Assembly (NCBI RefSeq): GCF_000296445.1
Contig: NZ_JH815198.1
Coordinates: 546,975 to 610,974 of the forward strand
Direction of reading: 5' to 3'
Length of the DNA: 64,000 nt
From: Slackia piriformis YIT 12062
GTDB lineage: Bacteria > Actinomycetota > Coriobacteriia > Coriobacteriales > Eggerthellaceae
The notes beneath the pieces were generated by a model. It had not been told where the DNA came from. It searched no databases and was given only the letters and a program-made list of their open reading frames with translations. Positions 45,485 to 55,683 of this stretch are shown here, one piece after another. Every line of letters begins with the position of its first letter. Position 1 is the stretch's first letter. Position numbers and translations under genes: made by a program.

Positions 45485-46702
45485 ATGGTTAACGTCATTG
45501 GCCTCGGCTACATCGGATTGCCCACTGCGCTCATGATGGCCACGCACGGCGTGGAGGTCGTGGGCACCGACTACAACGAGAAGCTGGTGGCTACGCTGAA
45601 CGCTGGCCACACCACTTTCAAGGAGGATGGCCTGGACGAGCTGTTTGCTGAGGCGCTGGAGTCGGGCATCAAGTTCACGACCGAGTATCAGGTGTGCGAC
45701 ACCTACATCGTGAGCGTGCCGACGCCCTACGACAAGCTGGACAAGAAGATCGACCCCTGCTATGTGATCGCCGCTTGCAAGACGGTGCTCGAGGTCGCCC
45801 CGAAGGGCGCCGTGCTCGTGATCGAGTCGACCATCTCGCCCAACACGGTGGATCGCTTCGTGCGCCCGCTGCTCATTGAGGCTGAACGTGAAGATGTTAA
45901 GCTCGTGCACGCCCCGGAGCGCATCATCCCCGGAAACATGGTTTACGAGCTGCTGCACAACAACCGTACGGTTGGTGCGGACGACCCCGAGGTGGGCGAG
46001 GAGGTTGCTAAGATTTACGCAACCTTCTGTCAGGGCGAAATCAGTGTGACCGACATCCGTACCGCTGAGATGACCAAAGTCGTCGAGAACACCTTCCGCG
46101 CAATTAACATCGCATTCTCCAACGAGCTTGCCAAGATCTGCCGTATCGGCGGCATGGACGTGGCGGAGGTCATTCGCATCTCCAACAAGCACCCGCGCGT
46201 GAACATTCTGCAGCCTGGCCCCGGCGTGGGTGGCCACTGCATCCCCGTCGACCCATGGTTCCTGGTGGGCGACTACCCCGAAACGGCAAACTTCATCCGT
46301 CTGGCGCTTCAGACCAACGCGGGCATGCCTGAGTATGTGCTGCATCGTGCCCACGAGGTTATGGCCGAGCGTGGGATCAAGGATGCCTCCAAGGTGGGCA
46401 TCTACGGCCTGGTCTACAAGGAGGACGTTGACGACGTGCGCGAGAGCCCGACGCTGCAGATGCTTGAGTCCATGGAGGAGCACCTGTGCGGTGGCGTCGT
46501 GAAGGTGTACGACCCGTGGGTCGAGCGCGACGAGGTTCCGGGCCAGGTGCACTCCATGGAGGAGTTCCTGGACGGCCTGGAGATGGTGATAGTGATGGTG
46601 GGTCATTCCCAGATCAAGGGCAAGCCCGAAGTGTTCGGCGACCGCATCCTCATCGACCCGCGCAACGTGTGTGGTGACGGTGAGAACGTCTACAAGCTGT
46701 AG
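45485..46702 (+). CDS. wecC: UDP-N-acetyl-D-mannosamine dehydrogenase
   Basis: 405 aa. NAD-binding GLGYIGLPTALMMA at the N-terminus, catalytic Cys in GGHCIPVDPWF, and the UDP-sugar domain at the C-terminus. It oxidises UDP-ManNAc to UDP-ManNAcA using NAD. It starts 4 bp after the WecG-like gene. Confidence 0.92.
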   Translation: MVNVIGLGYIGLPTALMMATHGVEVVGTDYNEKLVATLNAGHTTFKEDGLDELFAEALESGIKFTTEYQVCDTYIVSVPTPYDKLDKKIDPCYVIAACKTVLEVAPKGAVLVIESTISPNTVDRFVRPLLIEAEREDVKLVHAPERIIPGNMVYELLHNNRTVGADDPEVGEEVAKIYATFCQGEISVTDIRTAEMTKVVENTFRAINIAFSNELAKICRIGGMDVAEVIRISNKHPRVNILQPGPGVGGHCIPVDPWFLVGDYPETANFIRLALQTNAGMPEYVLHRAHEVMAERGIKDASKVGIYGLVYKEDVDDVRESPTLQMLESMEEHLCGGVVKVYDPWVERDEVPGQVHSMEEFLDGLEMVIVMVGHSQIKGKPEVFGDRILIDPRNVCGDGENVYKL

Positions 46703-46711
46703 GGGCTACTC

Positions 46712-47154
46712 GTGAACGTTTACAAGTGGTATGCGGCATCCCGATGGCTGTATCTGCACCATGTGCCGGTGCTGCCGATGATTATCAAGGCGGGTATAAG
46801 AATCATTTTTTTGGAGTCGTGCCTTATCAGGCGCAGATCGGTAAAGGCACGATTCTCGGATACCAGGCGCTTGGCATGGTTATCCACAAGCGCTGCGTCA
46901 TCGGCGAAAACTGCCACATCTCCCAGAACGTCACCATTGGTGGGACGTCTGGTCTGTATGAGGTTCCCGTCCTGGGCGATAACGTGCAGGTGGGCGTGGG
47001 TGCCGTAATCATCGGGCCGATTCATATTGGCGACAACGTCATCATCGGGGCGAACTCGGTGGTCAACAAGGACATTCCTGCCAATAGCGTGGCCGTCGGG
47101 GCACCCGCTAGGGTTATCAAGACGCTGGATCCTGATACGAAAGCGACGATATAG
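46712..47154 (+). pseudogene. Frameshifted hexapeptide (serine-type) acetyltransferase
   Basis: The N-terminal frame from GTG 46712 (MNVYKWYAASRWLYLHHVP) matches the start of capsule-linked serine acetyltransferases up to IRIIF. The rest (FFGVVPYQAQIGKGTILGY ... TIGGTSGLYEV) continues one frame away. The break lies in a run of seven T at about 46806-46812; an eighth T would restore one open gene of about 147 codons. It could be a real mutation, phase variation, slippage or a sequencing error. Confidence 0.78.
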
Positions 47155-47172
47155 TTTACAAGGAGCAAAAGT

Positions 47173-48279
47173 TTGAAGAAGGTCATGCTCGTCTTCGGGA
47201 CGCGCCCGGAGGCCATCAAGATGTGCCCGCTCGTGAATGAGCTGAAGGCGCGCCCAAGCGAGTTCGAGACCGTTGTCACTGTGACGGGCCAGCACCGTGA
47301 GATGTTGGACCAAGTTCTGCGCGTGTTCAGCGTGGTGCCTGATCACGACCTGGCCATCATGAAGCCCGGTCAAACGCTGTTCGATGTGACGTGCAATGTG
47401 CTGCTGAAGATAAGGGAGGTTATCGAGGAGGAGAAACCTGACGTGGTGCTGGTCCATGGTGACACGACCACGAGCTTCGCGGCCGCTCTTGCTTGTTTCT
47501 ACCTGCATATCCCGGTGGGCCACGTGGAGGCGGGTCTGCGTACGCATGACATATACAGCCCATGGCCCGAGGAGTTCAATCGCCAGGCTGTGGACATTGT
47601 CACCGAATACTATTTCGCGCCTACGGAAGCCAGCAAGCAGAATTTGCTCGAGGAGGGCAAGCCCGCCGACAGAATTTGGGTAACCGGCAACACTGGCATC
47701 GACGCGTTGCACACTACGGTGCGCGACGGCTATAGCAACCCCGAGCTGGAGTGGGCGAAGGGCAGTCGTCTCATCCTGATTACGGCGCACCGACGCGAGA
47801 ACCTGGGCGAGCCCATGCACAGGATGTTCAGGGCAATACGAAAGGTTATGGAGGAGCACCCCGACACCAAGGCCATCTACCCCATACACATGAACCCACT
47901 CGTGAGGAAAGCAGCTCATGAGGAGCTTGACGGCTTCGATAGGCTGCGCATCATCGACCCGCTGGAGGTGCTGGACTTTCACAACTTTCTGGCGGCGAGT
48001 CATCTCGTTCTTACGGACTCGGGTGGCATCCAAGAGGAGGCCCCGAGCCTGGGCAAGCCGGTTCTGGTGATGCGTGACACCACCGAGCGCCCCGAGGGCG
48101 TGGCTGCTGGCACCCTGAAGCTCGTCGGAACCGAGGAGGAAACGATCTATTGCGAGTTTAGCCGCCTGATCTCCGACGAGGTCGAGTATGCGGCTATGTC
48201 CCATGCGTCGAACCCTTACGGTGACGGGCACGCCAGCGAACGCATCGCGGATGCGCTGTGCGGGAGGATGGGCGCCTAG
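47173..48279 (+). CDS. wecB: UDP-N-acetylglucosamine 2-epimerase (non-hydrolysing)
   Basis: 368 aa from TTG 47173 with AAGGAGC upstream. Family motifs: FGTRPEAIKM, HGDTTT, GHVEAGLRT, THRREN-like TAHRRENLG and TDSGGIQEEAP. It converts UDP-GlcNAc to UDP-ManNAc for WecC. Confidence 0.95.
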   Translation: MKKVMLVFGTRPEAIKMCPLVNELKARPSEFETVVTVTGQHREMLDQVLRVFSVVPDHDLAIMKPGQTLFDVTCNVLLKIREVIEEEKPDVVLVHGDTTTSFAAALACFYLHIPVGHVEAGLRTHDIYSPWPEEFNRQAVDIVTEYYFAPTEASKQNLLEEGKPADRIWVTGNTGIDALHTTVRDGYSNPELEWAKGSRLILITAHRRENLGEPMHRMFRAIRKVMEEHPDTKAIYPIHMNPLVRKAAHEELDGFDRLRIIDPLEVLDFHNFLAASHLVLTDSGGIQEEAPSLGKPVLVMRDTTERPEGVAAGTLKLVGTEEETIYCEFSRLISDEVEYAAMSHASNPYGDGHASERIADALCGRMGA

Positions 48280-50147
48280 TGGGACTTTCTTGGTACATCC
48301 AGAGACTCCGGGCCATGAGCGCGGGAGAGGTTGCGTGGCGCTTCGGTCAGAAGCGCCTTTCCGTGCATGAGCGCCGGGCTTTCTCCAAGATGGAGCCTGT
48401 TTATGCTGTCGACGCCTACGGACGCGTGCCAAAGGCGAATCTCTCGCGACTCGGCATCGATTTCACGAATGGCGAGTTCAGCGTTGGGGCGGACATAGAG
48501 CTTTTGGGCGGGTACCGGTATTCCGAATATCGGAAGCGCTGGCACGCCGCGTTTCAGTCTCCCGGCGACTGGCCGATGCGCTTTGCGGCGGACTACGCCT
48601 TCGGCGACGAGGGCGCGCCTGGTGACATCCGCACCAACTGGGAGTTAAACAGGCACCGTCAGTTTGCCCTCCTGGCGAAGTCCTACTTCGTTACGGGCAC
48701 GGATGATTTTTTTTTCGAGCTTTCCGACTTGTTCGATGATTGGAGCGAACAAAACCCCTTCATGTGGGGTCCCGAGTGGGCTAGCCCTATGGAGGAGTCC
48801 ATCAGGCTCATAAACTGGCTCGTGACGGCTGCGTTTCTCGAAGCCGCTGGCGATGAAGCCACCGATGGGCTGAGGAGGCGCCTGTGCGTCGGCGCATGGG
48901 TTATGGCCGCGCATGTGCGGCAGCACTACTCCCGCCATTCCTCGGCGAACAACCACACAATCGTTGAGGCGGCTGGCGTTGCTGTCGCGGCCACGGTGTT
49001 CGGCGAGCACGAGTGGCTCGACGAAGCTTTGGCGCTGCTTGAATCGGAAGTTGCCCATCAGACCTATCTAGATGGCGTGAACAAGGAACAGGCGCTGCAC
49101 TACCAGCTGTTCGTCATGGAGGCGCTCTGTCTGGTTTCGCACGTGCTGCGAACGATCGGGAAGGCTCTGCCGGCGTCTCTCGTTGAGCGTCTGCACTCCA
49201 TGGCGCGCTATGCACGCGCATGCAGCGTCGGCAGCGGCAAGTACGTCGGGTTCGGCGACGACGACGAGGGCGTCATCCTTTGTCTCGGGCCCGAGAAGCC
49301 CTGCTACCCGGACTACGTTCTTGCGCTGGTCACTTTGGAGCTCGAATCGGATTACCGCTGGGTGGAGGACGTTCGCTGCTGCGAGACAGTCGGCTGGTTG
49401 TGCGGCAAGCGGAGGCTCCAATCCGCCAATGCTCTCCCGCTTGCTCAAAACGCATCCGTTGAGAGCTTTCCTGATGGCGGGGTGACCATAGTCCGCTTCG
49501 ACGAAGGACATGGTGTGCTCGCATTCGACCACGGCCCGCTTGGCTTCGGTCGGCTTGCGGCCCATGGGCATGCCGACGCGCTGAGCGTTCAGCTGTATGT
49601 CGACGGTGAGCCCGTGCTTATCGATCCTGGCACCTTTATCTACAATGGTGACCGTAGGATGCGAGATAAGTTCCGCTCTACATGCGTCCATAATACGATG
49701 TGCGTGGGCGGCAGGGACCAGTCCGAGGCGCTCGGCCCGTTCCTGTGGGGGCGCAAGGCGAACGTCTCGGGATTTGCGTTCGAGGAATGTGAAGGCCGCG
49801 TTATCATGTCGGCCGAGCATGACGGCTACTCGCCTGTGCGCGTGCGCCGCACGGTGAAGGTCCAGGGCGCGAAGGCCGTTGTGACTGACGAGGTGAAAGG
49901 TGGGGAGGCAGCTGCGGTTTTTTGGCACCTTCCTTCTGCGGGGGTCGAAGTCGACGGCGGCGTCGCTGAATTCCGCCTGCAGTCCGGGGTCGTGGTGCGC
50001 ATCGAGGCGGGGGGGTCCCTGGAGTCGGGGGAGTTTGAGTACTCGCCCGACTACGGTATGAACGCTACGGGCGTCGAGCTCTCCGTCTCTGTTAATGAGT
50101 CACTGACCACAGGTATTTTTATCATACGCGATAGTGAAGCAGGTTAA
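48279..50147 (+). CDS. Heparinase II/III-family protein
   Basis: 622 aa from GTG 48279, overlapping the wecB stop (TAGTG), with GGGAGG upstream. The N-terminal alpha-toroid (about 100-400) contains NWELNRHRQF and HSSANNHTIVEAAG. The C-terminal beta-sheet domain contains HGHADALSVQLYVDG. Members act as uronate-polymer lyases; here it may trim or release the uronic-acid polymer. There is no signal peptide. A run of nine T within codons for DDFFFE (48707-48715) could be slippage-prone. Confidence 0.85.
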   Translation: MGLSWYIQRLRAMSAGEVAWRFGQKRLSVHERRAFSKMEPVYAVDAYGRVPKANLSRLGIDFTNGEFSVGADIELLGGYRYSEYRKRWHAAFQSPGDWPMRFAADYAFGDEGAPGDIRTNWELNRHRQFALLAKSYFVTGTDDFFFELSDLFDDWSEQNPFMWGPEWASPMEESIRLINWLVTAAFLEAAGDEATDGLRRRLCVGAWVMAAHVRQHYSRHSSANNHTIVEAAGVAVAATVFGEHEWLDEALALLESEVAHQTYLDGVNKEQALHYQLFVMEALCLVSHVLRTIGKALPASLVERLHSMARYARACSVGSGKYVGFGDDDEGVILCLGPEKPCYPDYVLALVTLELESDYRWVEDVRCCETVGWLCGKRRLQSANALPLAQNASVESFPDGGVTIVRFDEGHGVLAFDHGPLGFGRLAAHGHADALSVQLYVDGEPVLIDPGTFIYNGDRRMRDKFRSTCVHNTMCVGGRDQSEALGPFLWGRKANVSGFAFEECEGRVIMSAEHDGYSPVRVRRTVKVQGAKAVVTDEVKGGEAAAVFWHLPSAGVEVDGGVAEFRLQSGVVVRIEAGGSLESGEFEYSPDYGMNATGVELSVSVNESLTTGIFIIRDSEAG

Positions 50148-51464
50148 ATGGACACCAATAAGCTCAAGAAGATGTACGAGAAGATGCCCGAGGTCGCGAA
50201 GGACGTCCTCGCGGCGCCAATCCATCGCGGCCTTGTGGGCAACAAGACGTTCCTGTCCCAGATGCGCGAGCTGGAGGCCTCCGAGGTTATGAGCGAGGAC
50301 CAGCTTGCCGAGCTTCAGCTCGGCAAGCTGCGCGACCTGTGTGCGTACTGCTACGCCACGAGCCCCTTCTACAAGAGGAGGTTCGACGAGGCGGGCGTCT
50401 GTCCTGAGACGGTTAATTTCGATTCGTTTGCCACGCTGCCCCTGCTCGATAAGGAGCAGGTGCTCATGAACTATGATGAGATAAGCGTGCCTATTCCCGG
50501 TGAAGGCTCGTATGCGGCCGAGACGGGTGGGTCGACGGGTCGGCGTCTCGTCGTTATGAATTCCGACGAGTGCTTCTACCGCGAGAACGCCTTTGCGATG
50601 CATTTCTATGGGACGTTGGGGTACGACTTCCGCAGAAGTAAGCTTGCCTACTTTGGAGGTGACGGCTCGACTCTCGTCACTACTAGCCCGCTCTACCGCA
50701 TGGTTAGGTGCAACACCAAGCTGCTCAACGAGGGGAACCTCGAGGAGGCCGTGCGTAGGATTGATGCGTTTGCGCCTGACTATCTGCGCGGGTTGACTTC
50801 ATCGGTGAGTTTTTTCGCACAGCTGCTGATCCAGACCGGTGTGAGGCTGCGTAAGAAGCCCAAGGGCGTGTTTCTGCAGTCGGAAAACGTCCATTCCTAT
50901 CAGCTGCGCCAGCTCGAGGAGGCGTTTGGTTGCCCGGTGAGGATATCATACGGCTCCACCGAGAGGACGGTGTTTGGCGAACAGGTGGAATGGGACGGCA
51001 ATACGCCCGTGTACAAGTTCAACAGGCTGTACGGTCTCACGGAGATTGTCGACGGGCATATTGTCGGCACTGGCTTCATCAACAGGCGTATGCCGCTTCT
51101 TCGCTACACAATCGACGACGCCGTTGAGCCCCGCGCTGGAGGCTACGCGATTAGGGGTCATAGAAATGTCCCTGTTGTGGGAAGAAACGGGGAGCACATC
51201 AGCACTGCATCGCTGTGTGACCTCGGCGAGAGCGCCTCGAGTCTTCTTTCGTTCCAGTTCGTACAGGATGAGCCCGGTAGGCTGCGTATGGACTATATAG
51301 CTACTAGCGAGCTGGATGATACGGAGAAAGATGCGCTTCTGCGTAGCCTCGGATCAAAGTTTATGGGCAACATGAAGTGCGAGCTGAGACGCGTGGACGC
51401 CTTACAGCTCACCCCGAGGGGCAAAAGAACCCTCCTGATACAGAGGTTGGACATTGAGCAATAA
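50148..51464 (+). CDS. CapK/PaaK-like adenylate-forming enzyme
   Basis: 438 aa. Resembles phenylacetate-CoA ligase/CapK: Gly-rich loop ETGGSTGRRL, ISYGSTER and GTGFINRRMPLLRYTIDD. CapK-type genes occur in capsule loci where they probably activate or attach an acyl or amino acid substituent; the substrate is unknown. Confidence 0.85.
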   Translation: MDTNKLKKMYEKMPEVAKDVLAAPIHRGLVGNKTFLSQMRELEASEVMSEDQLAELQLGKLRDLCAYCYATSPFYKRRFDEAGVCPETVNFDSFATLPLLDKEQVLMNYDEISVPIPGEGSYAAETGGSTGRRLVVMNSDECFYRENAFAMHFYGTLGYDFRRSKLAYFGGDGSTLVTTSPLYRMVRCNTKLLNEGNLEEAVRRIDAFAPDYLRGLTSSVSFFAQLLIQTGVRLRKKPKGVFLQSENVHSYQLRQLEEAFGCPVRISYGSTERTVFGEQVEWDGNTPVYKFNRLYGLTEIVDGHIVGTGFINRRMPLLRYTIDDAVEPRAGGYAIRGHRNVPVVGRNGEHISTASLCDLGESASSLLSFQFVQDEPGRLRMDYIATSELDDTEKDALLRSLGSKFMGNMKCELRRVDALQLTPRGKRTLLIQRLDIEQ

Positions 51465-52488
51465 ACTACTATTTATAGGGGAGTTTCCGCCACCGTACGG
51501 TGGCGTGACTGTCAAGGACTCGCTGCTTCGCGACGAGATCTTCTCTTCGTGTGACGCGAAGACCTTTGACCTGTACGACTTCAAGCGCAGACCGATTGCG
51601 CTTCCTAGCTTGGCCATCGCGCTTGCTAGGGCGGTCCGGGGTGCAGACAGGATAGCGCTTGGAATCGGTAGCAACTCGCGCCAGAGCACGATGCTGGGTA
51701 TCATCGCGAAGCTCAGGGGGCGCGAGTTCTTGGGCAATGTGACCGTGTTCATGATGGGACGCGAGCTGGCCGATTACCTTGGGGAGAATCCGGGGCAAGT
51801 CTGGAAATATCAAGCCGCCCGGTGCATTTTTGCTGAGAGCCGCTCGCTGATGGCGGATTTTGAGACCGTGGGGTGCCGCAACTCTCGCTACTTGCCCAAC
51901 TTCCGAAAGGGGGGCAGGGCGCGCGCGCCGCGCGCCGTAGGCGACACGGTGCACTTCGTATACTTCGCCCAGGTGCGGCCCGAGAAGGGCATTGATACGT
52001 TAGCGGCAGCCGCGAGGACGCTCAACTCGGAGGGCCTTGCTGACAAGTTTGACATCGCCGTGTACGGAACGGTCGTCGATGGCTTTCAGAATGAGTTTGA
52101 GCGTCTTTTGAGCGACGTTCCGAACATGACGTACAAGGGCGCTTTCGACGCCGCGACGGGTGACGTGTGTGGCGAGCTGAACATGTATGATGCTGCCGTG
52201 TCCTCGTCCTCGTGGCGCGAGGGCATGAGCGGCTCCAACATTGAGTGCAAGTTTGCTGGCGTGGCCAACATCGTGAGCGACGCTGGGTTCAACCCGGAAT
52301 GCGTCGGCAATGGTGTTGACGGGTTGATAGTTAGACCCCGCAATGTCGGCTCTCTTGTTGAGGCGATGCGTAGCGTCATCGAGGACCGTGGTTTGCTTGC
52401 GCGGCTGAAGCGAAACAGCTATGAGGACCGTGTTAATTACGACGTCGCGACATGGAAACGGGAGGTACTCGATGTCGTTTGCGGATAG
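51454..52488 (+). CDS. Glycosyltransferase family 4-like
   Basis: 344 aa from TTG 51454, overlapping the previous gene by 11 bp. GT-B fold: N-terminal GEFPPPYGGVT and C-terminal donor site with FAQVRPEKGIDTLAAAA and SSSWREGMSGSNIE, where GT4 proteins have E-x7-E. It adds a sugar to the repeat unit on the cytoplasmic face. Confidence 0.85.
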   Translation: MSNKLLFIGEFPPPYGGVTVKDSLLRDEIFSSCDAKTFDLYDFKRRPIALPSLAIALARAVRGADRIALGIGSNSRQSTMLGIIAKLRGREFLGNVTVFMMGRELADYLGENPGQVWKYQAARCIFAESRSLMADFETVGCRNSRYLPNFRKGGRARAPRAVGDTVHFVYFAQVRPEKGIDTLAAAARTLNSEGLADKFDIAVYGTVVDGFQNEFERLLSDVPNMTYKGAFDAATGDVCGELNMYDAAVSSSSWREGMSGSNIECKFAGVANIVSDAGFNPECVGNGVDGLIVRPRNVGSLVEAMRSVIEDRGLLARLKRNSYEDRVNYDVATWKREVLDVVCG

Positions 52489-52552
52489 CGCTGCGCAATT
52501 GCTGCGGAATAAAGAGGAATTTCTTTTCGATTCGATTACAGGTTGCAGATAA

Positions 52553-53881
52553 ATGTCTTACCCAATGACTCCTAAACAAATGCATGAGAATAGAGGGCTT
52601 TCTACCTCTGGTTTGGGCGCCATACTTGTGCATAGGTTCAACATGGCGGATTTCTTGGCAATCGAGTTTGTGCTGTTGTTTGTTGTTAATTTCCTCTCGA
52701 ATATTGGTCTAATCCCAAGTGCTTTCACTTATGTTTTTGATATCGTCAACCTCTGCATCCTTCTCTCGAATGCTCGTCTTATCGGGAAACGCGTCGGCAA
52801 TGAGCCGTTTTTCAACGTGCCTGTCGCCTTATTTGCGGTTATAGCTCCTTTGTCGGGAATCATAAATACTATTGCGCCACAATACATAATCTGGCAAGCG
52901 ATATCCTTCAGTCGCTTGTTCGTCTGGATTTATCTCTTTCGTATTTTTTGGGACAAAGACTATATTAGGGCTTTCATGTGGTTCGTCTACAAAATGCAGG
53001 TGCCAAACGTCATCTTCGTTTTGATACAGTATTACGTATTAGGGCTTTTCCAAGATAATATCGGCGGTATCTTCGGAGTCGAAAGAGGTTGCAACGGAAT
53101 TCTCAACGTGTACCTCTGTATTGTGGTGGCATGGGGGCTTAACCTCTATCTTGCTAAAGAGGGGCGGCTTTCGGGGCTGCTGCTGACTGTTTTGTCGGCA
53201 TTGCTAATTGCCGCCGTTGCCGAGTTGAAGTTCTTCTTCGTGGAATTTGCCCTCATTGTGGCCATATCTATCCTGTATGCACGCGTCTCGCGCAAAACAA
53301 TCGTCTCAGTGGCAGCAATCGTTCTCCTCATTGCTGTGGCACTGTCTGTTTTTGCAGCAATAAACCCGCTTCAATACGAAACATTGGTTGATTTTGATGC
53401 GCTTATGACGGAGGCGGATAATTCGAATATAGAGACAGGCTATGGCATTTCTCGTCTCAATGCCTTTTCTCAGATAAGCGAGCAGTTTTTCAATGGAGAT
53501 TTATTCACGATGATGTTTGGGTTTGGGTTTGGAAGCGCCAGCCAATCATCGATGTCCTTCTTCTGCTCGCCCTTCTTTAGCTTGTATGGGTGGCTCAACT
53601 ATCATTTTCTCACTTCCGCAATGGTCTTTATTCAATTGGGCTATATTGGCACCGTCTTATTCGTGATGCCAGTTGCGCTTTTAGGCATCATGTTGATTGC
53701 TCGCAGGGGGGATATTGTTCGAAAGGGCTTTGCCACCAGTGGCGGTTTTTCCATTGCAATGTGCATTCTTTTCTTGATTAATTGCATGTATAACAATACA
53801 GCGGTTACTTATCCAGCCGTTCTTTGGGCGCTTTCGCTTTGCGTTGGGCTATTCATTGTTTCCGAGATGCGTAGGGGTTAG
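52553..53881 (+). CDS. Wzy-like polysaccharide polymerase
   Basis: 442 aa with about 11-12 membrane helices and a large external loop before the last ones. Sequence is poorly conserved, as usual for Wzy. Identification rests on topology and position between glycosyltransferases and the flippase. Codon use is distinctly AT-richer than the flanks, suggesting transfer. Confidence 0.75.
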   Translation: MSYPMTPKQMHENRGLSTSGLGAILVHRFNMADFLAIEFVLLFVVNFLSNIGLIPSAFTYVFDIVNLCILLSNARLIGKRVGNEPFFNVPVALFAVIAPLSGIINTIAPQYIIWQAISFSRLFVWIYLFRIFWDKDYIRAFMWFVYKMQVPNVIFVLIQYYVLGLFQDNIGGIFGVERGCNGILNVYLCIVVAWGLNLYLAKEGRLSGLLLTVLSALLIAAVAELKFFFVEFALIVAISILYARVSRKTIVSVAAIVLLIAVALSVFAAINPLQYETLVDFDALMTEADNSNIETGYGISRLNAFSQISEQFFNGDLFTMMFGFGFGSASQSSMSFFCSPFFSLYGWLNYHFLTSAMVFIQLGYIGTVLFVMPVALLGIMLIARRGDIVRKGFATSGGFSIAMCILFLINCMYNNTAVTYPAVLWALSLCVGLFIVSEMRRG

Positions 53882-54934
53882 ATGTATATGAGCAATAAAC
53901 CGGTGGTAAGCGTAATCGTTCCAATGTACAACACCGAGAGGTATCTTCGATACTGTGTCGATAGCCTTTTAAAGCAGACGATAAATAATATCGAGATTCT
54001 TTTAGTGGACGATGGATCCCCAGATGCCTGCGGTGAGATTGCAGAGCAGTATGCGCGACTTGACGAGCGTGTGAAGGTTGTTCATAGGGATAACGGTGGA
54101 TTAGGACCGGCAAGGAACAGTGGGCTAGCGGTGGCGACAGGAGAATATGTCGGCTTTGTCGATTCCGACGACTGGGTCGAGGAAGACATGTACGAGCGGC
54201 TTTATCGCGCGGCAAAGGAGACCAAAGCGCAAGTCGTTTTTTCGAATCTGAAGCGTGTTGTGCATGGGAATTCCCAAAAGTGGTCTAGCCATCCTTTTGC
54301 TGGAAGGACCCTTTATGGCGATAAGGAAATATTTGAGCTTCGGAGATCATTTTACGGTGCGCTTCCGAATAAGCTCAGGGAAGATCCCGTTCCTGTGTCG
54401 GCATGTCCGAATTTATATAGTCGCCAGCTTATCGAGGATAATGGAATTAGATTTCGCGCGATAAGAAGTGAAGACATACTCTTTAACACGGATATCTGCA
54501 AGGCAGCCGATTGCGTTGCTGCGTTAGATGGTGCTCCGTATTGCTATCGCAAGGACGATCAGGACTCCATTACTAAAACGTTTCGAGTTTCAACCATTGA
54601 TTCCTTTTTCGTATTTTTTGAAACCCTGTTAGAAGAGTGCGGAAATGAGCCTGCTATCTTTCAAGGCGAGTGTTTCAAGAGGGCGGATAGAAGGATAATC
54701 GATTACACGAGAGGAATCTTGATTCTCATAGCCTCGGCATCTTTATCGGATTGCGAGAAAAGAAGACTTGCTGATGATGCCCTTGGCAGGCAAGTTTTTG
54801 TCTCTGCCTGCAAATCGTTCCCGTTTTGGAGACTGCCTGTTAAGCAAGCAGTTTTCTTCGTATGTATGAAATATAAGATGATTGGCCTGGCGCTTTGCTT
54901 GGCTAAAGGAAGGAATGGGAAGCATGGGGCTTAA
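53882..54934 (+). CDS. Glycosyltransferase family 2
   Basis: 350 aa; the start is ATG 53882 or ATG 53888 (MSNKPVVSVIVPMYN). GT-A motifs: VSVIVPMYNTERYLRYCVDS, DDGSPD, GPARNSGL and the metal-binding DSDDW. No membrane anchor at the N-terminus; the C-terminal 100 residues are mostly helical. Low GC, like the Wzy gene. Confidence 0.92.
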   Translation: MYMSNKPVVSVIVPMYNTERYLRYCVDSLLKQTINNIEILLVDDGSPDACGEIAEQYARLDERVKVVHRDNGGLGPARNSGLAVATGEYVGFVDSDDWVEEDMYERLYRAAKETKAQVVFSNLKRVVHGNSQKWSSHPFAGRTLYGDKEIFELRRSFYGALPNKLREDPVPVSACPNLYSRQLIEDNGIRFRAIRSEDILFNTDICKAADCVAALDGAPYCYRKDDQDSITKTFRVSTIDSFFVFFETLLEECGNEPAIFQGECFKRADRRIIDYTRGILILIASASLSDCEKRRLADDALGRQVFVSACKSFPFWRLPVKQAVFFVCMKYKMIGLALCLAKGRNGKHGA

Positions 54935-55658
54935 ACACATGCTGAAGAAATCGATATTGGGGCCTAAGGCCTCTTCATCGGATTATGTTGCGTACCTGCG
55001 TTCCCTGGGCATGACCATTGGCGACAATACCGTTATTTATTCGCCCAATTACTGCGTCATTGACCAGACGCGACCTTGGATGATTGAAATTGGGAATAAC
55101 GTATCGATTACAACTGGCGTCACCATCCTTACACATGGCTATGATTGGAGTGTCTTCAAAGGTATGTACGGTGATGTTCTAGGCAGTGCAGGACGCGTGA
55201 AGATCGGCGACAACGTATTCATCGGCATGCACTCGACCATCCTCAAGGGCGTGACCATCGGCGATAACGTTGTGATTGGCGCCAATTCGCTTATCAACAA
55301 GGACGTGCCGGACAACTGCGTCGTAGTAGGAAATCCGCAGCGCGTGGTGTGCGACATCGACTCTTATTTGGAGAAGCGCCGTGCCGCCCAAGTCTCCGAG
55401 GCGGCGGATTTGTACGATTGCTGGCGGCGCAACTCGCTTGAAGGTAAGCGGGGGGTGGTTCCTCCGAAATGCATTTTCAGCGAGTTCTTTTGGTTGTTCG
55501 AGTCGAGGGATACAGGCGTGCTCAGCGACCCGTCTTTCGAGGCGACTATGGCCTTGCGCGGAACTCGCGGCATGAGCTACGAGCGGTTTATGCAGCATAA
55601 GCCTGAGTTTGAATCGTATGAGGATTTCATCGAGCACCTTGAGGGCATGCTTAGATGA
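54924..55658 (+). CDS. Left-handed beta-helix acyltransferase
   Basis: 244 aa from ATG 54924, about 10 bp after GGAAGG, overlapping the previous gene by 11 bp. Hexapeptide repeats (IGDNTVIYSPN, IGNNVSITTGVTILTHGYDW, IGDNVFIG, IGDNVVIGANSLINKDVPDN) form a LbH acetyltransferase of the maltose/NodL kind. A C-terminal extension of about 90 residues is unusual. It probably O-acetylates the polymer. Confidence 0.88.
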   Translation: MGLKHMLKKSILGPKASSSDYVAYLRSLGMTIGDNTVIYSPNYCVIDQTRPWMIEIGNNVSITTGVTILTHGYDWSVFKGMYGDVLGSAGRVKIGDNVFIGMHSTILKGVTIGDNVVIGANSLINKDVPDNCVVVGNPQRVVCDIDSYLEKRRAAQVSEAADLYDCWRRNSLEGKRGVVPPKCIFSEFFWLFESRDTGVLSDPSFEATMALRGTRGMSYERFMQHKPEFESYEDFIEHLEGMLR

Positions 55659-55683
55659 TTAGTCATTTGGTGTTAGTGGTGGT

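Noticed and set aside
46720-48432. 570-codon minus-strand frame
   Set aside because: Antisense to the acetyltransferase and wecB genes; no family features.
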